From positions 3,539,524-3,603,523 of the forward strand of contig CP036434.1 in assembly GCA_007751475.1 (NCBI GenBank): a stretch of DNA of 64,000 nt, in the 5' to 3' direction. Both the position numbers and the translations under genes were made by a program. Every line of letters starts with the position of its first letter. Position 1 is the first letter of the stretch. The DNA is from Saltatorellus ferox (GTDB lineage Bacteria > Planctomycetota > UBA1135 > GCA-002686595). This document shows, piece by piece, positions 20,298-29,313 of this stretch. Under the pieces are notes generated by a model. The model made no database searches and had not been told where the DNA came from. It saw nothing but the letters and a program-made list of their open reading frames with translations.

Positions 20298-20999
20298 ATG
20301 CAGACAGCCAAAATCAAACTCAACCCCTCGCGCGCCGTGCGCGCAGCGGTTCGTCAGACCTCCCGGGCTGGCTTCACGCTCATCGAGATCCTCGCGGTGA
20401 TTCTGATCATCGGGATTCTCTCCACGTTCGTGATCCCCCAGGTCATCTCGGCCATCGGTCTCGGGCAGTCCACGGCGTGCCAGGCGAACCTGAACGCCAT
20501 CCAGCGGGGCTTCCTGGAGTACCAGACGAAGTACAGCCGGGTGCCCAAAGGGAGCGGCGTCAGCTTCTTCGCGTCGCTGATCACCGAGAAGATCTGGGAT
20601 CCGACGGTGAAGAACAGCAAGACGCTGACCTGCCCGGCCGTGGAACTCAGCTTCCTCACCCCGGGCCAGGACGACGTCCCCGTTCAGGACTGGTATCTGC
20701 CTGCGAACAAGGATGTGATCGACGGTGGCTACTCGTCCTACGCCGGCCGCGACCAGAAACGCCACCCGCTCAGGAGTATGAAGGGCAAGGGCAAGACGGC
20801 CCTCGTCGCGGACGACAACGACGGTGCAGGCAACCACGAGACGACCACCAACGTGCTCTGGGACGATATGTCCGTGCGTGCGCTCGAGCTCGTCGACGTT
20901 CAGACGGAAGGCCTCCTCTCGGAAGACGAGGACATCCTGTATATCCCTGTCGGGCCGGACTCTCCGGTTCCGGCTCTCCAGACGCTGACGCTCGACTGA
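20298..20999 (+). CDS. Type II secretion/type IV pilin-like protein with prepilin cleavage motif
   Basis: Pseudopilin-like protein. The class-III signal is RAGFTLIEILAVILIIGILSTFVIP, cut here into GFTLIEILAV and the following helix, with Gly before the methylated Phe and Glu at position 5, typical of GspG/PilA. The N-terminal leader of about 23 residues is charged. After the helix comes a globular domain; near the end, NHETTTNVLWDDMSV resembles the C-terminal motif of planctomycete DUF1559 pilin-like proteins. ATG 20298 is used; a GTG at 20277 adds seven residues. No secretion ATPase or platform gene is nearby, as is common for stray planctomycete pseudopilins. The stop codon lies inside a tandem repeat. 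Confidence 0.85.
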   Translation: MQTAKIKLNPSRAVRAAVRQTSRAGFTLIEILAVILIIGILSTFVIPQVISAIGLGQSTACQANLNAIQRGFLEYQTKYSRVPKGSGVSFFASLITEKIWDPTVKNSKTLTCPAVELSFLTPGQDDVPVQDWYLPANKDVIDGGYSSYAGRDQKRHPLRSMKGKGKTALVADDNDGAGNHETTTNVLWDDMSVRALELVDVQTEGLLSEDEDILYIPVGPDSPVPALQTLTLD

Positions 21000-21087
21000 G
21001 TCTTTAGTGAGTCCCGACTGAGTCTTTAGTGAGTCCCGACTGAGTCCTTAGTGGGTCCTGACTGAGTCTCCACAGAGTCTCGACTGG
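20994..21087 (+). repeat. 22-bp tandem repeat, four copies, starting at the pilin stop codon
   Basis: Copies at 20994-21015 and 21016-21037 are identical; copies at 21038-21059 and 21060-21081 are progressively diverged; a partial GACTGG follows. Each unit starts GACTGAGTC (GACT/AGTC around one base). The first unit contains the TGA stop codon of the pilin gene. Confidence 0.92.
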
Positions 21088-21125
21088 ACCTTCGCTGACC
21101 GTCCACGTCCCTTCCCGGCACCCCC

Positions 21126-22040
21126 TTGAATCCAATTGCTCTCGTGCGGGCCATGCGCCCGCATCAGTGGGTCAAGAACGTCTTCGTTCTGGCCGCCCTC
21201 GTCTTCGCACTGGGTGAGATCGGTCCGGACGCTCCGACCGCGACGGAGCGGATCGTTCGAGTGCTATTCGCCGCCGGGGCATTTTGTCTGGGTGCGAGCG
21301 CCATCTACCTCGTCAACGACGTGGTGGACGTCGAGTCGGATCGCCTGCATCCGACGAAGCGAAACCGGCCGATCGCGGCGGGCCTGGTCAGCGTGCCCGT
21401 GGCGCTCGTCGGTTCCGTGGCCTGCGTGGCGGGGGCCCTCGTGCTGGCTCACCTGGCCACGCCGGAAGGCGGCCAGAGCGTCGTGATCGTGGTCAGCGCG
21501 TACATGTTCTCGAACCTGCTCTACTCGCTGAAGCTGAAGCAGATCGCGATCGTCGACGCGTTCATCATCGCCCTCGGATTTCTGCTCCGCGTCGTCGCAG
21601 GGGCCTACGCTGCGGCCGCTCCTGTGTCGCATTGGATTCTTCTGAGCACGCTCTTCCTCGCGCTATTCCTCGCATTCTGCAAGCGTCGCGCGGAGATCGA
21701 TCTCCTCGGAGCCGAAGCCGCCCAGCACCGCAAGAACCTCGGGCAGTACACGCCGCAGTTCCTCGACCAGGCCACGACGGTGCTCGCCGCGTGCGCCATC
21801 ATCACGTACTCGATGTACACGGTCGACGAGGAGACGGCGGCGAAGTTCGGCGCCGATGACCGCCTGGTCTGGACCGTGCCTTTCGTCGTCTTCGGTCTCT
21901 TCCGCTATCTGCTGCTGGTCCAGCGCCAGGAGGGCGGCGGGAGCCCCACGCGGATGCTCCTCGGAGGCGATGCGGCCTTCGTGGTGAACGCTGCCGCCTG
22001 GGGCGCAGCGGTCTTGGGCTGCTTGTTCTGGGGTAAGTAG
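21126..22040 (+). CDS. UbiA-family prenyltransferase, decaprenyl-phosphate phosphoribosyltransferase-like
   Basis: Integral membrane enzyme of the UbiA superfamily that transfers to or from a polyprenyl chain. It has the Asp-rich motif NDVVDVESDRLHPTKRNRP near residue 60 and the second conserved loop SLKLKQIAIVDAFIIALGF near 135, with about eight hydrophobic helices over 304 residues. The opening MRPHQWVKNVFVLAAL is typical of the subgroup annotated as decaprenyl-phosphate phosphoribosyltransferase (as in arabinan precursor synthesis), though in non-mycobacteria the real substrate is often unknown. TTG at 21126 is used as start; an ATG at 21150 falls at MRPHQW. It faces the PQQ gene tail to tail, eight bases apart. 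Confidence 0.85.
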   Translation: MNPIALVRAMRPHQWVKNVFVLAALVFALGEIGPDAPTATERIVRVLFAAGAFCLGASAIYLVNDVVDVESDRLHPTKRNRPIAAGLVSVPVALVGSVACVAGALVLAHLATPEGGQSVVIVVSAYMFSNLLYSLKLKQIAIVDAFIIALGFLLRVVAGAYAAAAPVSHWILLSTLFLALFLAFCKRRAEIDLLGAEAAQHRKNLGQYTPQFLDQATTVLAACAIITYSMYTVDEETAAKFGADDRLVWTVPFVVFGLFRYLLLVQRQEGGGSPTRMLLGGDAAFVVNAAAWGAAVLGCLFWGK

Positions 22041-22047
22041 CGCGGCC

Positions 22048-23859
22048 CTACCGATCGCCGATGCAGATGAGCTCGGCGGCCGTTCGGTGGAACAGCCGGC
22101 CACTGGCGTAGCTCATGGAGTTCGCGGTCCACGTCTTTCCCGCGGGCCCGAGATCGTTCACCGAGAGAAGCGCCCGTGCGTCGAAGTGGGCGGCGAAAGC
22201 GTCGAAGACGTACACCACGCCGGAGCTGAGCGTGAAGTACACGCGGTCGTTCACCCGGGTGGGCGTGCCGTTGAAGACCCAGTCCCAGCCATCCCAGTGG
22301 GAACGGTCGTCGCCCGTGACTTCCAAGCCGTGGCTGCCCAGCGCCAGCGCACTTCGCGGCTCCCGCCAGAGGAAGGTCTCCTCGACGGACCCGGCCTGCT
22401 CGACGTCCGTCGGCACCTCCAGGTACTCGACGGCGCCGCTGTCGGGATCGATCCGTCCGAACGAATAGAGCGGGCCGATCGATGGCTTGCCCCATGCCAA
22501 GGCGTAGCACTGGAAGAGCACGTAGCGTCTCGTCAGGGCGGTGAGTCCGCCGCTCGTGTCGCCGCCGCTGAACTCGGCCCGACCGCTTAGCGGTCCCGAC
22601 CCCTTCTGCGCTCCAGTGGCGATGAGGGTGTACCGCGCGGGCATGACGCCCTTGTCCAGATCGACACCTGGGCGCGTCACGAGTCGGGCAGGGCCGTCCT
22701 CCGTCCCGGCTTCCTTCCCGGGCTCGTACGTCGTGCAGGTGACGCCGCGGGTCAGCGAGATCTCCTTGACCTCCTTACCAGTGGCGAGGTCGAGAACGAC
22801 CAGAACGTTGGCGGGGTCCTTGAGGAGCCAATAGGCATAGGTGGCGTCGTGGGCCATCGATTGAAGAGCCGCCTCATGCCCCGGAACGTTCGCGGCGCGC
22901 GGGTCCTCGTAGCGCCAGAGGCTCTTGCCCGCGCGCTCGCCGGTCAGCTCGACCATGGACATGCCCACGGGGCGCTCCGGGACCGCGTGCGGTCCGCCGC
23001 GGCCGATCAGAACCGCCGGGCCGCTGGCTCCTTCTTCATCGCCGCGCTGAACGAGCGTCGGCGCGTTGTAGTGGGTGAGTGCGTCCTCGCTACGCCAGCG
23101 CATCTCACCGGTGCGCGCATCGAGCCCGACGAGGTAGTGCCAGCGCTGAGCACCGCCGGTTTCGGCTCCTTCTCCCTCTGGCCTGGGAGCATCGAAAGCC
23201 TCCATTTCCACGAGCACGGGGATGTCTCCGTCGCGCACGAGGAAGGGCTCGAACTGCTTGTTGAACGGCCCGTCGATCGTCGGCTCGAAGGATCGGCGCC
23301 AGAGTTCATCGCCCGCGTGCGTGAAGCAGACCGTCGTACCGCCTGCGTTCGTGAACCAGACGTGCGCACCGTCCGCCACCGGCGTGGCGCTGGTCGCGTC
23401 GGAAAAGGGGTAGCTGTAGATGGAGGGAACGGTGCCGTCGATGCGCCGGGTCCAGACAATCTTGCCGGTGTTCGCGTCAACGCAATGGGCGTCGATCGAC
23501 TTCGTGACCACCTTGCGGTTCTCGGTTGCGTGGGCGAACTTTGCGGTGTCCTCGGCGCTCAGTTCACCGCTCGCTGGATCCCACGGCGCCATGGTGGCGA
23601 CGAAGATTCGGTCCCCGACCACCACGATTCCGCCCTGGCCGGTTTCCGGAAGCGGCGTCTTCCACTGGATCCCGAGCCCGCTACGGACGCTGAAGGAGAG
23701 CGGCGGCTCCGGGCCGTAGGCGCCCCAGTGGCCGTGCGGCCCGGTGCCCTGGGGCCAATCCTGGGCGCTGGCCAGCGAGGCGAGGGCAAGCCAGAGGGCC
23801 AGCCAGAGGGCAAGCCAGCTAGCCGAGATCCGGGTCACGAAGAAGGAGAGATGGCGCAT
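22048..23859 (-). CDS. Secreted PQQ-type beta-propeller protein
   Basis: Probably exported quinoprotein-like beta-propeller. A signal peptide (MRHLSFFVTRIS then the repetitive WLALWLALWLALASLASA) ends near residue 33. The mature part shows recurring propeller blades of the type VVVGDRIFVATM, HCVDANTGKIVWTRRIDG, GLDARTGEMRWRSED and VVLDLATGKEVKEISL. These Trp-containing blades fit PQQ-like repeats, but no catalytic PQQ-dehydrogenase motif is visible, so it may be structural or a BamB-like assembly factor. It is last in a minus-strand run after a pentaheme cytochrome and a HEAT lipoprotein. A longer start ATG at 23877 exists; 23859 gives a standard signal peptide. Confidence 0.83.
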   Translation of the reverse strand: MRHLSFFVTRISASWLALWLALWLALASLASAQDWPQGTGPHGHWGAYGPEPPLSFSVRSGLGIQWKTPLPETGQGGIVVVGDRIFVATMAPWDPASGELSAEDTAKFAHATENRKVVTKSIDAHCVDANTGKIVWTRRIDGTVPSIYSYPFSDATSATPVADGAHVWFTNAGGTTVCFTHAGDELWRRSFEPTIDGPFNKQFEPFLVRDGDIPVLVEMEAFDAPRPEGEGAETGGAQRWHYLVGLDARTGEMRWRSEDALTHYNAPTLVQRGDEEGASGPAVLIGRGGPHAVPERPVGMSMVELTGERAGKSLWRYEDPRAANVPGHEAALQSMAHDATYAYWLLKDPANVLVVLDLATGKEVKEISLTRGVTCTTYEPGKEAGTEDGPARLVTRPGVDLDKGVMPARYTLIATGAQKGSGPLSGRAEFSGGDTSGGLTALTRRYVLFQCYALAWGKPSIGPLYSFGRIDPDSGAVEYLEVPTDVEQAGSVEETFLWREPRSALALGSHGLEVTGDDRSHWDGWDWVFNGTPTRVNDRVYFTLSSGVVYVFDAFAAHFDARALLSVNDLGPAGKTWTANSMSYASGRLFHRTAAELICIGDR

Positions 23860-23909
23860 CGACAGAGGGTAATACATCGGCGCCCCCGGCTCACCGTAGG
23901 GTCACGCCG

Positions 23910-25598
23910 CTATCGAATCGCGGGTAGCAGCGTCTCGCGCAGGGTCTTGGCCCGTGCTGCCCGGCGCGCCTTGGCCTCGGCCGCGGTATGAACGACGCGA
24001 TTCTGGGCGGCGTGGCCGCGCCAGGCGTCCAGGCTCGCCCTGGCGGCCTCCGAGTCCGCACGGGCCAGCCAATCCCCGAGGACCGCCTCCGCGCCCGCCG
24101 GGTCACCGACGCTCGCCTCCAGCTCGTCGATCAGCCACGGCAGTACCAGCGACTCCGAGCCCGCGCGCAGGAGCCCGGGCGCTGCCGCAAGGCGCAGATC
24201 GGACAGGGGGGTGGACTCGAAGAGCCCGCGCAGCTCCTCGGCAGGGACCTGGTCCGGCTGCATATGGCCAAGCGCTCGTACGCAGGCCACCTTGATCTCG
24301 TACGGGCACTTGGCGGTGATCCGATCCAGCAGGGCCGTACGCGCGGCGGAGGCCCGGTCCGTTCCGCGCGTGATCGCGACCAGCGCTTCGGCCGCTGCTC
24401 CGCACACGGCGTCGTGGGGATCGCGGAGGCTGGCGACGACGGAATCGAAGGCCGTCTGCCCGCGCGGGCCCATGCGCTCCAGCACCTGGGCCGTGTGCAG
24501 GCGCACGTACTCGTCGTCGTCGCCGAGCGCAAGGGCCAGCTCCTCGGCCGCCCAGGGGCCCAGGAGCGACAGCGCATGGCGCGCGTCATCCACGCCGCGG
24601 AGCTGAAAGTGCTCCCCCGAAAGGTCCGCGACCAGCATCCAGACCTCGCCGAGCAATCCGTCGGAAGCGGCGCTTCGCGCGCGCCCGAGTCGGCCCGCGT
24701 TCCAGGCGGCGAGGACGGCCTTCGTGTCCGGCGTTTCGCCGAGTCGGAGCGACTCGCCCGCGCGCTGCAGGACCAGAGCGAGCTGGCCCCGCGCCGCATC
24801 CCCGGCAGGGTCTCCTGCGGGAAGCGCCGTCGTATCGTAAAGCTGCTGGGTCCCCGCGTAGTTCTCGAACGCCGCGAGGGTGCTGCTGACCCAGACGAGG
24901 GCCTCGGGATCGCGCTCGTACTTCAGGCGTCGCAGCAAGAGCGGGACCACTCGATCGGTCCCGGGTGTCGCGGAGAGCGTTCCGAGGGCCCAGGCCGCGT
25001 AGCGGCGAAGCCAGTCCTCTTCGTGCGTCGCGGCCACGGCGGCGATCTCGGCGGCCACGTCGGGCGAGGGGCTTTGCGTCGAGAGATCGATGAGGGCCTT
25101 CAGCCCCGTCGGATCCCTCCCTTCCACGGAGAAGCCCGCCGCCATGACGGCTGCGATCTCGTCCTTCACGGCGGCGATGTCCTTCTTCGCGGTGTCGAGC
25201 GAATCCGGGCTATCGCTGACCCAGGAAATCAGGCCCTCGCGCATTTCGACGAACTCGGGATCGAGGCCCTCGTCCGCCTCGACCGCCTCTTCCGGGCTGG
25301 AAGAGCCTTCGTCCGAGGTCCGATCCTCGGTTTCTGGCGCAGAAGCATCGTCTGGCAGCAGCCCTGTATCCGCTCGCAGCTCCGCGGCAGAGAGCTCCGA
25401 CACGCGCGCCTCGACGCCGAGTCGCGCGAGCGTCGAGCCAACCACGTCTTCCAGCACACGCGCGGGGACGTCCGATGGCGCGCCAGGAACCGAACCCGCC
25501 TTCGTGGCGGTCGGTTCCGAACCGGCGGAATCGCCGCAGGAGCCGAGGGTTCCCGTCAGGCCGAGGAGGAACGCGATCGGAAGGGCGCACAGCTTCAT
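23910..25598 (-). CDS. HEAT-repeat lipoprotein
   Basis: Probable membrane-anchored scaffold. MKLCALPIAFLLGLTGTLGSC is an evident lipoprotein signal with Cys around residue 21. An acidic linker (residues about 75-125, rich in Asp and Glu) is followed by about ten alpha-helical repeats, for example EDWLRRYAAWALGTLSATPG, DDDEYVRLHTAQVLERMGP and PHDAVCGAAAEALVAITRG, typical of HEAT/PBS-lyase-like repeats. The protein has 562 residues and no catalytic motif. The open frame extends far upstream but that part lies over the cytochrome gene in another frame and was discarded. The gap to the cytochrome stop is 53 bases, so co-transcription is likely. Confidence 0.82.
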   Translation of the reverse strand: MKLCALPIAFLLGLTGTLGSCGDSAGSEPTATKAGSVPGAPSDVPARVLEDVVGSTLARLGVEARVSELSAAELRADTGLLPDDASAPETEDRTSDEGSSSPEEAVEADEGLDPEFVEMREGLISWVSDSPDSLDTAKKDIAAVKDEIAAVMAAGFSVEGRDPTGLKALIDLSTQSPSPDVAAEIAAVAATHEEDWLRRYAAWALGTLSATPGTDRVVPLLLRRLKYERDPEALVWVSSTLAAFENYAGTQQLYDTTALPAGDPAGDAARGQLALVLQRAGESLRLGETPDTKAVLAAWNAGRLGRARSAASDGLLGEVWMLVADLSGEHFQLRGVDDARHALSLLGPWAAEELALALGDDDEYVRLHTAQVLERMGPRGQTAFDSVVASLRDPHDAVCGAAAEALVAITRGTDRASAARTALLDRITAKCPYEIKVACVRALGHMQPDQVPAEELRGLFESTPLSDLRLAAAPGLLRAGSESLVLPWLIDELEASVGDPAGAEAVLGDWLARADSEAARASLDAWRGHAAQNRVVHTAAEAKARRAARAKTLRETLLPAIR

Positions 25599-25651
25599 GG
25601 GGCGGGTCTCGTAGCGGAGTCGTGTGGGGGAGGCCCTTGTCTCTCGTGTCA

Positions 25652-26704
25652 TCAGGGCTCGATGACCACGCGGTGCACGAGCTCCGAGTCGTCGAAGGGG
25701 TCGGCGACATCTTCCAGGTGCTGGGCGATGCCGGTCTCCTTGTCCCGATAGTACGGCGTGCGCTTGTAAACGAGCACGACTTCCACGGGAGAGCCCTGGG
25801 CCGCCGGATCCTCGATGGGAAGCACGCGCGACTCTCCGAAGTGGAGGAGCGTGGAGACCATGTCGGTCTCGTGGCGGTAGGGATCGCGGATCCGGTGCAG
25901 GTGATGCCACTCGCCGCCGGACTCGGCGACGCCGTCGTCCCCGACGGGAGCGTCGGCGGACACGGTTCGCCACCACAGGTCGGAAGCGCGGCTGCGCTCG
26001 TCGGTGGGGTAGGCGTGCCCGCCGCCGACGTTCGCGACGGTAACGCTGGGCTGGCCGCTCTCGTCCTTCGTCCCGGTCAGGGTCACGGCCGTCTTGACCA
26101 TCTCGATGTAGTGGCCGCCGGGCATGGTGTGGAGGCGACCGCCCTCGGGGGTGCCGTCGCGGTATGGCATGTGGCACTCCATGCAGCCGTCGCGATGGTC
26201 GGCGAAGGTCGTCGCCTTCCACTGCTGCACCGTCTTGTGCTGATCGTGACAGCCAGCGCAAAGCGTGACCCGCCGCAGCTCGCGCCGGGTGACGGGCTTG
26301 CAGGCCACGCGCGGGTTGCTGATCGTGCCGGCCATCCCGCCGTCCGGAAGCATGTGGCAGGTCAGGCAGTCGACGCCCTCGGAGCGCCGGGCCGCGCGCG
26401 GAAGCACGCGCTCTCCGAGGCCCGTCTCGAAGACAGGCCGCGGCGCGTGGCAGTCGATGCAGTCCTTGTTGGCGAAGTCGTCCGACTGAACCCGCACGTC
26501 CTCGTTGTTCCAGGAGTTGGCGTGGGGGCTCTCCTTCCACTCGTTGTAGATCTGCTCGTGGCACTCGGCGCACTGCTGGGACGAGACCCACTCCGCGGGA
26601 CCCTGGGCGCTGGCGGTCTCCTCCGGAGTTCCCAGGAGGGCGGAGAAGAACCAGGTGGCGGCGATGAGCACGATGATTCCGAAGACGAGGCGCATGGTGC
26701 TCAT
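25652..26704 (-). CDS. Pentaheme cytochrome c
   Basis: Periplasmic or membrane-anchored multiheme electron carrier. An N-terminal hydrophobic anchor (residues about 5-24) is followed by five CxxCH heme sites: CAECH, CIDCH, CLTCH, CAGCH and CMECH, all in the first 190 residues, with extra His residues that could be axial ligands. The layout (QQCAECHEQIYNEWKESPHANSW) is like the cytochrome c554/NrfB-type multiheme group. The C-terminal 160 residues form a heme-free beta-rich domain containing GGGHAYPTDERSR. First gene of the run with the HEAT and PQQ proteins; divergent from the flavoprotein gene, which suggests a shared redox role. Confidence 0.92.
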   Translation of the reverse strand: MSTMRLVFGIIVLIAATWFFSALLGTPEETASAQGPAEWVSSQQCAECHEQIYNEWKESPHANSWNNEDVRVQSDDFANKDCIDCHAPRPVFETGLGERVLPRAARRSEGVDCLTCHMLPDGGMAGTISNPRVACKPVTRRELRRVTLCAGCHDQHKTVQQWKATTFADHRDGCMECHMPYRDGTPEGGRLHTMPGGHYIEMVKTAVTLTGTKDESGQPSVTVANVGGGHAYPTDERSRASDLWWRTVSADAPVGDDGVAESGGEWHHLHRIRDPYRHETDMVSTLLHFGESRVLPIEDPAAQGSPVEVVLVYKRTPYYRDKETGIAQHLEDVADPFDDSELVHRVVIEP

Positions 26705-26967
26705 TTAGCCCGGCAGTGGCGGGGTGGTCACGGGTCAAAAGCGGATCGTGCCAAATTGCCTCAGTCAGAGTGGCTGCGGACCTTGGAGTTCGCCTCTGCG
26801 CACTTCGGCCCAGGGCCAGGGTCTTCCCCAGGGAGCATCATCGGTCGATCGCGCAGGGCGCCCTGTGCTCGCCGATCCCCTCACTCTCACCCCGAGCCTC
26901 CGATGCGAGTACGACGGTCCGTTCCCGTGCGAGCGATCCTATCCCATGCCCGTGGTGGAGGTCTCTG
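26705..26967. promoter_or_regulatory. Divergent promoter region between cytochrome and flavoprotein genes
   Basis: 263 bases separate the two divergent starts and must hold both promoters. No clear -35/-10 pair or operator palindrome was recognised. A Shine-Dalgarno GGAGGT lies at 26957-26962, six bases before the flavoprotein ATG. Confidence 0.4.
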
Positions 26968-28425
26968 ATGGCCCGCGTCGTCATTCTGGGTGCCGGGGTC
27001 TCCGGTCATACCGCCGCGAGCTTCGCCCGGCGCTGGCTGGGCCCCGAGCATTCGGTCACCGTCGTCTCTCCCAAGCCGACCTACAACTGGATTCCGTCGA
27101 ACATCTGGGTGGGGATCGGCCTGATGCCGGAGCGAAAGGTCGTTTTCGATCTCGCGCCCATCTACGCGAAGGCGGGCATCGAGTTCCATCAGGCAGCGGC
27201 CGTTTCCATCCATCCGGAAGGGCGAGCCGAGGATCGCTCGCCCTTCGTGACGATCGAGTCCACGGAAGCGGCCACGAAGGGAAAGACGCAGGACCTGCGC
27301 TACGACTACCTGATCAACGCGACCGGTCCCAAGCTCAAGTTCGAAGCCACGCCGGGCCTCGGGCCGCACGGCGGGCACAGCCTCTCCGTGTGTACCGAAA
27401 GTCACGCGACGGAGGCGGCGAAGGCCCTGGATGTGTGCACGGAGCGCATGCGCCGCGGGGAAAGGCAGCGCTTTCTCATCGGCACCGGCCACGGGTCCTG
27501 CACGTGCCAGGGCGCCGCGTTCGAGTACGCCGTGAACCTCGAGTTCGAGCTCCGCAAGCGAAAGGTCCGCGACAAGGCCGAGATCGTCTGGATCTCGAAC
27601 GAGTACGAGCTCGGGGACTTCGGCATGGGCGGGCTGCACCTCAAGCGCGGGGGCTACGTCACGCCCTCGAAGATCTTCACCGAGTCACTCTTCGCGGAGC
27701 GCGGCCTCGAGTGGATCACCCGGGCCCATGTGCAGGAGGTCCAGCCCGGCCGCGCCTTCTATGAGACGCTCGATGGGGGCCAGCATCAGATCGACTTCGA
27801 CTTTGCGATGCTGCTGCCGCCCTTCTCCGGCGTTCCGTTGAAGGCGTTCGATCGAGCGGGCGAGGACATCTCCGACAGGCTGTTCGCGAAGAACGGATTC
27901 ATGAAGGTCGACGCCGACTACAGCGGCAAGCCGTTCGAGAAATGGAAGGCTTCGGACTGGCCACGCACCTATCAGAGCCCCGCCTTCGACAACGTCTATG
28001 CGGTCGGAATTGCCTTCGCGCCGCCGCACGCCATTTCCCAGCCGCGGACCAGCGCTCGCGGCACCTCGATCTCACCCACGCCGCCGCGAACCGGTCAGCC
28101 CTCCGCCATGATCGGCAAGGTCGTGGCGGGGACGATCGTGGACCGGATCCAGGGCAAATCAGTCGCCCCACGGGCGGCCTCGATGGCCGAAATGGGGGCG
28201 GCCTGCGTGGCCAGCGCCGGCGCCAATCCGTTCACGGGAACGGCTGCCTCGATGGTGGTGTATCCGATCGTCCCGGACTTCGAGCGCTTCCCGCAAACGG
28301 GACGCGACACGAACCTGACGTACGGAGAGATCGGACTCGCGGGTCACTGGATCAAGATCCTGCTTCACCACATGTTCCTGCACAAGGCCAAGCTCCGTCC
28401 GGGCTGGCAGCTGGTCCCCGAATAG
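26968..28425 (+). CDS. FAD-dependent oxidoreductase, sulfide:quinone oxidoreductase-like
   Basis: Flavoprotein of the disulfide-reductase fold, most like sulfide:quinone oxidoreductases that pass electrons from sulfide to the quinone pool at the membrane. Evidence: N-terminal FAD site VVILGAGVSGHTAASFARR, YNWIPSNIWVGIGLMPE, YDYLINATGPKLKF, a Cys-rich segment GHGSCTCQGAAFEY near residue 173, and later VYAVGIAFAPPHA. Cys residues in GSCTC and in GAACVASAG could be the redox pair. The ATG at 26968 has a strong GGAGGT site; the upstream open frame is unconserved. The small gene that follows 15 bases downstream probably belongs with it. Substrate is inferred, not certain. Confidence 0.78.
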   Translation: MARVVILGAGVSGHTAASFARRWLGPEHSVTVVSPKPTYNWIPSNIWVGIGLMPERKVVFDLAPIYAKAGIEFHQAAAVSIHPEGRAEDRSPFVTIESTEAATKGKTQDLRYDYLINATGPKLKFEATPGLGPHGGHSLSVCTESHATEAAKALDVCTERMRRGERQRFLIGTGHGSCTCQGAAFEYAVNLEFELRKRKVRDKAEIVWISNEYELGDFGMGGLHLKRGGYVTPSKIFTESLFAERGLEWITRAHVQEVQPGRAFYETLDGGQHQIDFDFAMLLPPFSGVPLKAFDRAGEDISDRLFAKNGFMKVDADYSGKPFEKWKASDWPRTYQSPAFDNVYAVGIAFAPPHAISQPRTSARGTSISPTPPRTGQPSAMIGKVVAGTIVDRIQGKSVAPRAASMAEMGAACVASAGANPFTGTAASMVVYPIVPDFERFPQTGRDTNLTYGEIGLAGHWIKILLHHMFLHKAKLRPGWQLVPE

Positions 28426-28440
28426 CCTGCACACCTCACC

Positions 28441-28632
28441 ATGGAAGTCAGCACCCAGTCCGAAGGGAAACCGCCGGCACGCGACGTCTGGAAAGCCAGT
28501 CAGAGCGGAAAGTTCGCCACACTGCCCACGGGATGGACTCGCTTCTGCCGAATCTTCCTCCCTTACCAGATATGGCGCTTTGCGATGATCAACCTGAAGA
28601 TGCTGCGGATCATCTGGAAGGGGCATCACTGA
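28441..28632 (+). CDS. Small protein following the flavoprotein gene
   Basis: A 63-residue protein of unknown function, starting 15 bases after the flavoprotein stop. It has an amphipathic or membrane-associating C-terminal half (FCRIFLPYQIWRFAMINLKMLRIIWKGHH, split: FCRIFLPYQIWRF then AMINLKMLRII) rich in Trp, Ile and basic residues. From memory such short proteins accompany sulfide:quinone-oxidoreductase-like genes in several anaerobes, where they may help membrane docking; this is inference. Confidence 0.65.
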   Translation: MEVSTQSEGKPPARDVWKASQSGKFATLPTGWTRFCRIFLPYQIWRFAMINLKMLRIIWKGHH

Positions 28633-28635
28633 GGC

Positions 28636-29313
28636 TCAGACGAGCGCGCCTTCCTCGGTCATCGTGATCGTCCGCGTGGCGACGCGTGCGGCCTCATCAG
28701 GGTCGTGGGTCACGTGGATCGTCGTGAGGCCGAAACGCCTGGCCAGACTCTGCAGCTGGTCCAGGAGCGCCTCCCGGCGCGGTGCATCGAGCGGACCCAG
28801 CGGCTCGTCCAGCGCGAGGATCTTCGGCTCGGTCGCGAGCGCTCGGGCGAGCCCGAGGCGCTGGGCTTCACCGCCGGAGAGCGTCGGCGTGCGCCGCTTG
28901 TCGTAGCCCGCCAGATCGACGATCTCAAGGAGCTCGGCGATGCGACGCTTGCGAGCCGAGCGGTCCTGGCCCTTGCGCTTGAGGACGAAGTCGAGCGTGC
29001 CCGCGACGCTCATGTGGGGCCAGAGCGCCCCGCCTTGGAAGAGGAAGCCAACGCCGCGCTTGTCGGGCGCAAGAACCAGCTCCCCGGGACGACTCGCCAG
29101 CTCGCCGAACAGGTGAATCTCTCCCTTCGAGGGGACCGCGAGGCCCGCGATGGCGCGCAGCAGCGTGCTCTTGCCGGCCCCCGACGGACCCACGAGCAGC
29201 ACGTGCTCCTCGGGCTCGATGCGCAGGGAAATGTCGGACAGGATCTCGGCCTTTCCGGCGCGGACGATGAGGCCCTTGCACTCGACGGCGGGCGGCGGGG
29301 GGGAGGAACTCAT
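28636..29313 (-). CDS. ABC transporter ATP-binding protein, FbpC-like
   Basis: Cytoplasmic ATPase of an iron(III)/thiamine-type importer. In 225 residues: Walker A VGPSGAGKSTLLRA (about residue 40), Q-loop FLFQGGALWPHMSV, signature TLSGGEAQRLGLARAL, Walker B ILALDEPLGPLDA and switch His in IHVTHDPDEA. It lacks the C-terminal TOBE extension seen in full-length FbpC/PotA (about 350 residues), so it is the short form. Its ATG overlaps the permease stop by four bases. Confidence 0.9.
   Translation of the reverse strand: MSSSPPPPAVECKGLIVRAGKAEILSDISLRIEPEEHVLLVGPSGAGKSTLLRAIAGLAVPSKGEIHLFGELASRPGELVLAPDKRGVGFLFQGGALWPHMSVAGTLDFVLKRKGQDRSARKRRIAELLEIVDLAGYDKRRTPTLSGGEAQRLGLARALATEPKILALDEPLGPLDAPRREALLDQLQSLARRFGLTTIHVTHDPDEAARVATRTITMTEEGALV

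Noticed and set aside
25599..26738. N-terminal 380 codons of the frame that contains the HEAT lipoprotein
   Set aside because: They overlap the pentaheme cytochrome in another frame and are Arg/His-rich; the clear lipoprotein signal starts at 25598.
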